From Pseudocercospora fijiensis CIRAD86 (taxonomy: Eukaryota > Ascomycota > Dothideomycetes > Mycosphaerellales > Mycosphaerellaceae), in assembly GCF_000340215.1 (NCBI RefSeq), contig NW_006921545.1:835522-899521 (forward strand): a stretch of 64,000 nt of DNA, given 5' to 3'. Every line of letters starts with the position of its first letter. Position 1 is the stretch's first letter. A model generated the notes under the pieces. It had not been told where the DNA came from, did no database searches, and saw only the letters and a list, made by a program, of their open reading frames with translations. The position numbers and the translations under genes are program-made. This document shows, in pieces, positions 57,640 through 64,000 of this stretch.

Positions 57640-57741
57640 AGTAACTAGAAGCGATCCTATATATATAAAAATTTACCTAAGCGATCCTAAGCGATCCTAA
57701 GTAATCGTATCGACGTAATCGGAAAAAAAGCTTTCGTAACG
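57640..57741 (+). repeat. Right terminal inverted repeat and subterminal GCGATCCTAA units
   Basis: GCGATCCTAAGCGATCCTAA at about 57688-57707 and an isolated GCGATCCTA at 57652, then AATCGGAAAAAAAGCTTTCG and TAACG at the end. The complement matches the left terminus CGTTAYRGAAA. The TA target copy is at 57742-57743. Confidence 0.88.
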
Positions 57742-58574
57742 TAGGTTATCGCGCCGAGAAATAGGGGAGGGTAGTTTATAAGATATAGGTATATCTTCTA
57801 TATAGACTCCCTTTCGTAGAAGTCTTCCGGAAGACTATTTATAGCTAGTGTTTCGTTTACTAGTTGCTTAAAGTCTTCGGGGGAGAAATCGGTAACCTTT
57901 AATCCTAGAGCTTCCTTAAGCGTAGTCTATAATAATTAGCTAGATCTCTACGATTAATTAAAGTAGCCGGTAGCTATAGCCGGTATTTTAGAAGACGTAC
58001 CTCTTTCTAGAACGCTATATCTATATTAACCCTCCTGTCTTCTTAAGATTCCCGATACCGTTTAGAATAGAGATAGTTCGTAGGTAATAAGTTCCGATCC
58101 CCTAGTTTCGGGTATTTTAAGATTAAACCGTAGAAGTTATAGACAATTACTAGTTAACCTTTTAGTCGAGAAGTCGTATAACGGTATAATACCCCCTTTA
58201 TAAAGAACTTATAGAATATATCCGTTCGCTTCTTACTACCCTATCGTATCGAGTCCTTCCGGAGTTTATACTCCTTCGAACGTAAGTATAAAGGGAACTA
58301 TATCTTATAGACCTATTAATTAAACTACTCGGTATACTCGGGTTTCTAAAGATATATACGCCTAGCTAGCCTTTTCGAAGATATCCGGATTAATACTCGA
58401 TATTCTTATATCTTCGAATAACCTTCTACTTAGACTCTATAAAGGTAAGGACTAGATAGTAGTATCCTATAATAAATTCCTACTACTAGGATTCAGATAG
58501 GATAAATCTAGCCCTAATCGTTATTTAGGACTCTATAGGCTCGAAGGCGAGTATACGACCTCCTCTCGACGTTA
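57742..58574 (-). pseudogene. hAT transposase copy 2, N-terminal part
   Basis: Resumes hAT copy 2 after the 19.1 kb insertion: GGTTATCGCGCCGAGAAATAGGGGAGGG is the complement of 17366-17400. The 13-C run of copy 1 is here only GGGGAGGG. It continues, inverted, to CTCTCGACGTTA at 58574 (complement of about 16572-16583), where similarity to copy 1 ends abruptly. This implies a second junction or insertion at that point. On the minus strand it carries the region upstream of the hAT catalytic core. Confidence 0.85.
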
Positions 58575-59152
58575 GAGAACCTTTTAATAAAGTTAATAGC
58601 GTTTTCTATAGTAAAGAGGGGGTTCTTAACGGTCCCTAGGAGAGGCATTTACGGCTTTAAGTCCGAGAAGGCCTAAAGAAGACCCTAGGGAAGCTAGGGG
58701 GATAGCCCTCCGGCTACTTAGGTAAGCGGCTAGGGAACTTCTCGAGTACCGCCTTCTTAGGTAGTAACTCCTTAACCCGCTTTACTATCGTCTATACTAG
58801 TATCTCTATCGCTTCCTAAGGCTATAGTCCTCTTAGTATTAGAGTTAGTATCGAGGTAGTTACGAATAAAATTTAGAGATAGGTCTTAGTAGGTAGTAGT
58901 ATCCGAGGGAGCCTATAAAGGCGGCTCTACTAGGATAGGGTTGTTACTATTCTCCTAAGAGCTTATTTCGTCGGTAGAATAAAAGATTTATAGAAGACGA
59001 TAAGCGATTAGAATAAATAGAAAGGATATAGTATTAATAAAATTAGATAGGTTACTAGGTGTTTTTAGGTTAAAGAACGTAAATGCGTTATAGCGTATCT
59101 TATAGTACGTATCGCGTCCGTATCTTCGAAGTAAGGAGAGGATAGGCGGTAG

Positions 59153-59194
<42 letters not shown>

Positions 59195-60106
59195 AAACAG
59201 GGGGGCGAAGGTTTCCTAGCTAGCCGGCTACTATACCCGCTATACCTATTCTAAACCCCCTTTGTTCCTCGCTACTAACTTCTATTAACTCGTAGTATAC
59301 CGATTATAGTTTTATAGAAGGGTCGTAGTAGTCTAGAAGGAGGTTTCGAGTTAGGTTTACGCTAATTAGTAGAAGAGAAGGGGGCGTTATTAACTTTCCG
59401 GGGTTCTTTATATTACTATCTCTAGTTTCTTATAACGGGATCCTTAGGCTCCCTTCTATATAGGTCGTTTACTATAAGGTCCCGCCTACTATAGATAGGT
59501 AGGGATTCGTAATATTCGTTAATAGTAATCCTTTTACTTTATATCGGTAATAGTATTTTCCCTTTACTTTAGGTCGGTAACGGGTTAATAGTAGTAGGAC
59601 GTCTCGATACTACTAAGGTCTCTTTAGCGGTAGTATTATATTAGTAGCTTAGCTTTCGCTCTAGGCGAAGGCTATAATCGTTTCTTCGTAACTATATATA
59701 TACCTATACCTTTAAATAAATAAATAAATATAGCCCTAACTTCGGCTCTAGAAAATATAGGCGGGACGAGTAGGTCGTAGGTAGAGGTATATATATAGGG
59801 AACTATATACTATAGGCCTAGTATTCGATGCCTCTTAGGTATTAGCGAGGGGTCGGCGTAGTATTATATATCTCTAAGATAAGGCGTTATAAATATTAAG
59901 GAAAAGAGAATAATAGTAAAGAGGGCTATATTATAGCGGGATAAGATATAGTTCTTATATCTCTCCTTCTATATATTGTCGTAGCTGTCCTCTATCTGTC
60001 TATATATATCTATCGAAGCTATACTAAGAGAAAGGAAAGATATAAAGGTATATACTTATACGAAGCTAGGTTTCCCTACTATAGTAGTAGAAGCCCTAGG
60101 CGCGCG
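58575..60106. other. Unassigned stretch between hAT copy 2 and Gypsy copy 3
   Basis: No domain is recognised on either strand. It contains a (TA)18 simple repeat at 59155-59190 and is relatively G-rich on the plus strand near 58600-58720. It begins where hAT similarity stops and ends where the 0.31 kb dispersed segment begins. It could be one unclassified element or a mosaic. Confidence 0.4.
59155..59190. repeat. (TA)18 microsatellite
   Basis: Eighteen uninterrupted TA units. TA dinucleotides are the end product of RIP, so a TG or CA microsatellite is a possible precursor. Confidence 0.95.
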
Positions 60107-60422
60107 AAAGGAAACTACGAGCGCGTTACTTTAGAAAGCTTAGATAAGTATAGATCTAACTTCTAAAGTAATAGCGCTAGAAACTACGAGGGGCATTCTA
60201 TCTCTATAAAGGAAGAGGAGAAGGACGGGGGTAATATAAAGGGCTACGCTCTAGGTAGAAAGTACTAGCCTTAGGCATTCGGCCTACGCGATTCTAACCT
60301 ACTACTTAGCGCTTAGCGTACCGTACAAAACTATTCGGATTTATATAGATAGACTTAGCTCTTTATCGAACCTATTAAGTCTTATATCTAGTATCTATAT
60401 ACGCGTTACTTACCTATAATAT
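60107..60422. repeat. Dispersed 0.31 kb segment, copy B
   Basis: Partner of 449-757. It ends GCGTTACTTACCTATAATAT and is then joined directly to Gypsy copy 3 at the counterpart of about 23750 in copy 2. The joint shows short homology to copy 2 (GTTACAAACCCGACAATATT at 23724-23743). Confidence 0.55.
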
Positions 60423-63400
60423 TTATATAGGAGCTAAGGTTTCTCCCTATATACTATTTAGTTAGCCCGCTCTAAGTATTATCGAGGTTATAGATATATT
60501 TAAGAAAGAAACTCCGGATACTACGCTCTACTTCTTTATCGTCGTACCTAGGTTTAGGGCCTTTAATACCGATATAATATATCGACGAGGAAAGGCATTA
60601 TTATATAAGAAATATAGGCTACGAGAACTTAGTTTATAATATAAACAAACTAGGCTACTAAGTTAGTCGCCCCTTAGGGGAGGGTAGTATACCTATAAAA
60701 CCTAAGAGGCGTTTCGAAACTAGTTAGGTCTCTACTATTAGGGTAGAGGGGAATCTAGTCGTAGCCTAAGGATATATTAACTAGGGGAGCTACTATATAG
60801 TTAGTAAAGGCTTCTAAAAACCTATTAGTCTCTAGAGGAAGGTTAGTATCTCTAATTCTAACTATATTAAACTTTTAAGTAGCGTTAATTAGCCGGTACT
60901 CCTTTAGTTCCCTAGGAGCAATCTTCTTCTAAACTAGGAAGTATAGATTGCGATACGAGGTATAGGAAGGCTCTAAGGTACCGGCCTTTATACGCTACCG
61001 TATTATATCTTTAACTATACCTCGTATACTTAGGTTTAGTTTAAAACCTAGGTAGACCTAGGGCTTATTTTTAATCGTTCGGATACTCTATAGAGAGGCA
61101 ACCTCTAGGTTAATCCTACCTAGGTAAGTGAAGTTATATACTAATACGGCTTCGCGGCTATATAGAAGCTCGTATAGTAGGTCCTACTTAATATCCAAAA
61201 GCTCTATACTAGGTTTAACTTTCGCGAGCCTCTCCTACGTTAGCCTTAACCCCCCTAGGAATAGTAGAGAACCTTTTAGTAATATATCTCTAGTCGTATA
61301 GACTATCCCTAGGTATTAATATCGCTTCCTAGTTAAGGCACTATTATCGCTAGTCGGGATTCCCGCTAGGGTTAGACCTATCGGTAATATTTATACTACC
61401 CTCTATAGGCTTAATCTTATTAGCTACTCTCTTATATAGGGTATACGCCCTAATTACTCGTAATACTAGAGCCCTCTCTCTTTAACGCTAGGCCTAGAGA
61501 TTAGCGTAATAAAATAGCGTATAAACTTTATTAGAGGTCTCCTTAAGGCGGTAGGTATATAGATAGTAGTTCTAATTTTTAATACTAGCAAAAATATTAG
61601 ATTCGTAATAATACCCCTAGGGTAGTATTAGACTCGCGCTCTAATTAGTTAGTTCGGTTTTAGGCGGATCGGAGATAGGCGACGATATATATAATAGTAT
61701 TATTACTAGAACCTATATACTAGGTAGTCGTTATATTATTATACTCGCTATCGCCTCGAGTATCCTTCTTCTTAGTACTAAACTAAGAAACTTGCCTTAG
61801 CGTACGGTTCGGCGTACTTCTAGATATAACCTATTTAAGCTATACTAATTTCTAGCGTAGATTATCGGTCTTATAACCGCGCCCTAGCGTTTCCTGAAGC
61901 CCGTTATAAGGTAGTAAGAATATCCTTATAGGTCCTATAGGTAGTATTGTCGATATAACTAGTAAAAACAATCCGGTTACTGTTCTAGTTAGCGATAGTT
62001 CCCTCCTAGGAGCTATTATTATAGTTGCGCTAGACGCCTCGGACTATACGAGACTATAGTCGACCTAGAATAATTAGAAAAGGTCTATAGCAATCTAGAA
62101 GGTAAAGGCAAAGTATATCCCGAAAGTATCTACTATAATATTATAATAGGTACCTACTAGTATAACCTCCCTATTTACGCTCTATATACTAAGGGAGATA
62201 TCTCTATTTATTAGTAACTTAAGCTATTTAGCTTAAAGCTTACTTATAATAAGTAACTCCGAACTATTATTAAGTATTACTAGCTTCTTCTAACTATAGT
62301 TTCCGATAGTAACCTTAATATAGATAGCGGGAATAACGGCGAAGGAATAGGTAACTACTAAAAATAATACTTTCGTATTAAGGTTAAGCTAGGCTAGGGA
62401 TTTAGCTAAGTCTACTACCTCCTAAGAGTGTTTAGTAATAGTAGGAGTTACGGGCTTAGGACTACTTTACGATTTAGAAAGAAACTTAGGTCCTTTAGTA
62501 ATTCCTAAGGAATCGCTTCTAACCTATACTAGGTTATTCCTATCTTCGCTATAAATAAAGTTCCTCGTATTAGCGGAGCTATCGATATCGGCCTTTATAT
62601 ACTCTAGGACCTCTTTATACCTCCTAAAGCTCTCGGGGTCGGCCTTACTAAGCTTATAGCGATAGAAGATACGCTAAGCCGTCGGCTATAGTAACCCCTA
62701 AAGGACTAGCCTCGTTCTTTAGGAATTCTCGAGCTCCTACTAGTCGATACTATCCGCTAACTTAATAAATTCTCGGATATACTCCTTTAGGTCGTTATCC
62801 TTAGTACGCCTTATTAAATAGATAGCCTCGAGCTACGCGCGACTACCTTTAATACGACGGCTATCGCGTTCCTAATACTCCCTTAGAATAGCCTACTTAA
62901 AGGTCTCCTAGTTAGTATTAGACTTATCGTCTTTTTCTAGGTAGCCGACTAGGGTTCTAAGGATTCGGTAAAGCTTAGTAATAGTAGTCCTCGTAAGGGA
63001 CCGGATCTTATACTAGTCGGACTCCCTATTAAGCTCGTACTCGACTAAGGCGTCCTTAAAGCGCTCTATATATACTATAGCGTTCTAGCCTTCGAATAAG
63101 GGGTTTCTACCGCTTTCTAGCTCTAGTAGGCGGCGCCTATTCTAAAGGAGAAGCTTAATTTACTTCTTAATTATCTTTATAATAACATTATAGAGTGCCT
63201 ATAGCGTAGAAGGCCTAATAGCATCTCCTAGGTTAACGGCGCTTATAATAACTACTCGTCGCCTAATTTCCTCGTTAATAGGATTAGGGTAGATATTACC
63301 GTTAAAGGATTCTACTAATTTGTAATACTCGTCTTCGCTTAGGCTTATTCGGTTATTATAAAATAGTTAAAATAAAATACTATAAGAATTGTTTTTAGTA

Positions 63401-64000
63401 TAGTTAGTAGGTTTGTTTTAATATTGCTATAGGAGAAAGTAGTACGCTAGGCTATTTTCCCCTAATAATATCCCTAGGGTAGTATTAGGATTTAGCCTCT
63501 TAGTAGTCGCCTAGGCACTACTAGGAGCTTATTTTAGTAAATTTTTAATATAAAGCCGCTCGGAGGAAGGAACTATAGTCTCTCTTTACTCCTAGATCCT
63601 AGAGACTAGTTCCCTTACTAACTATTGTCCTCTCCTTTAGCTAGGTAGAGGGGATAGAGGCCTTCTTTTCCTAGTAGAAGGCTAAGTACTATCTAAACGA
63701 GGCTACGAATTAGGGAGCAATCTACCTAATTAATAGGGACTCTCTAGTTATCTAACCTATAGTCTAGAAGTTACTATTTATCGATAGTCTTAGCGGGACC
63801 CGGTAAGGTTAATAGGTAATTAATCTATCTCCCTCGTAAGGCGACTAGTCCGCGTTACTATTATATAACTAGGCCGGTAGGCGGTAGCTTATCTCGAGTA
63901 AGCGGTACTAAATAGGTCTTCGACCTAGAGCCGAGTCCTTAGAAATTAGCTATAGTTATAGACTAGGCCCTAAGCTATAATAGTCCTAAGGGTTTATAGC
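60423..64000 (-). mobile_element. Ty3/Gypsy copy 3 (partial, runs off the window)
   Basis: Minus-strand element of the same family as copies 1 and 2. Reverse transcriptase sequence lies at 60423-61310, with the FLDD box region near 60565-60610. The region between RT and gag follows to 62352, and gag lies at about 62560-63290. Compared with copy 1, the stretch equivalent to 1817-3184 (about 1.37 kb) is missing at 62352, where AACTACTAAAAA joins TAATACTTTCGTATTAAGG. Integrase is also missing because of the junction at 60422. The 5' LTR would lie just beyond the window: the last bases match 4800-4815 of copy 1, about 200 bp before its LTR. Heavily RIP-mutated. Confidence 0.87.
62560..63290 (-). 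pseudogene. gag: Gypsy gag remnant, copy 3
   Basis: Counterpart of 27400-28060 (copy 2) and 3350-4160 (copy 1). The YIREF-type and RERDSRRIKGSRA-type stretches fall near 62770-62880 on the minus strand. Stops are present. It lets the 100-N gap of copy 2 be judged: copy 3 is continuous there. Confidence 0.65.

Larger units (their letters stand above)
38636..57741 (+). mobile_element. 19.1 kb Plavaka-like (CACTA/EnSpm-related) transposon carrying a SNF2 ATPase
   Basis: The limits are exact. hAT copy 2 reads ...AATACGCTA, then this element, then TAGGTTATCGC..., while hAT copy 1 (complement of 17388-17412) has the joined AATACGCTAGGTTATCGC. The insert is 19106 bp with a 2-bp TA duplication (38634-38635 and 57742-57743). 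Left end CGTTATAGAAACTTTTTTCC and the complement of the right end CGTTACGAAAGCTTTTTTTC form the inverted termini. Behind them lie GCGATCC/GGATCGC-type subterminal repeats. Contents: a minus-strand gene of unknown family (39060-42000), a SNF2-family ATPase (44446-48878), an unassigned coding-like region (50100-53700) and a Plavaka-type transposase (53740-57490). All are RIP-damaged. The TA duplication alone could suggest Tc1/mariner, but the transposase and the TC duplication of the small relative argue for a 2-bp CACTA-like duplication. Confidence 0.88.

Noticed and set aside
38636..57741. Starship-type giant element
   Set aside because: No recognisable DUF3435/tyrosine recombinase captain at either end. 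The element has clear inverted termini and a Plavaka-type transposase instead.
59155..59190. (TA)18 as a centromere or origin signal
   Set aside because: A simple repeat alone is no evidence for either. RIP makes TA-rich sequence throughout.
1..64000. tRNA or rRNA genes
   Set aside because: No A/B box pair with cloverleaf potential and no rRNA-like stretch was noticed on either strand. This was reading by eye, so a dedicated scan could still find a degenerate one.

Overview
This window reads as a gene-poor, transposon-only compartment of a filamentous ascomycete (Pezizomycotina) genome. Almost everywhere the dinucleotides CA and TG have been turned into TA. Reading frames stay recognisable but carry TAG/TAA stops at former Trp and Gln codons, ATA at former Met codons and TAT/TAC at former His and Cys codons. 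This is the signature of repeat-induced point mutation (RIP). I see no intact host gene, tRNA, rRNA or CRISPR array. All coding features are degenerate and were recognised by reading through these stops.

Layout. 1-757: unassigned edge plus a 0.31 kb dispersed segment. 758-5292: minus-strand Ty3/Gypsy copy 1, ending in its 5' LTR. 5293-7108: Copia integrase/reverse transcriptase fragment. 7109-~11995: minus-strand LINE with ORF1 zinc knuckles, endonuclease and reverse transcriptase, mutated on one strand only. ~12010-13700: MULE transposase. 13700-15720: unassigned coding remnants and tandem repeats. 15725-15785: a 61-bp insert that escaped RIP. ~15791-19755: hAT transposon copy 1. ~20024-20530: a histone H3-like pseudogene. 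20893-35564: Gypsy copy 2 (minus), whose 5' LTR was split by a complete chromodomain-bearing Gypsy (29130-35431). 35604-36270: paired direct repeats. ~36285-38635 and 57742-58574: hAT copy 2 (minus), split by the next element. 38636-57741: a 19.1 kb DNA transposon. 58575-60422: unassigned sequence plus the second copy of the 0.31 kb segment. 60423-64000: Gypsy copy 3 (minus), running off the window.

The most interesting object is the 19.1 kb element. Its ends are defined to the base by comparison with hAT copy 1, which is the uninterrupted target: inverted termini starting CGTTA, with a 2-bp TA duplication. It carries a Plavaka-type (CACTA/EnSpm-related) transposase, a SNF2-family ATPase and an unrecognised minus-strand gene. 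That third gene is itself interrupted by a 1005-bp non-autonomous relative with the same termini and a 2-bp TC duplication. Removing the small element restores the gene's reading frame. Both elements carry subterminal arrays of GCGATCC-type repeats.

The nesting gives a relative history. hAT elements and Gypsy copies are older. The Plavaka-like element landed in hAT copy 2, and its small relative landed in the Plavaka-like element. The chromovirus landed in Gypsy copy 2, and its two LTRs differ only at a few transition sites. The H3-like pseudogene beside hAT copy 1 is the second most notable item: it covers the histone fold and a long basic tail, within transposon debris.
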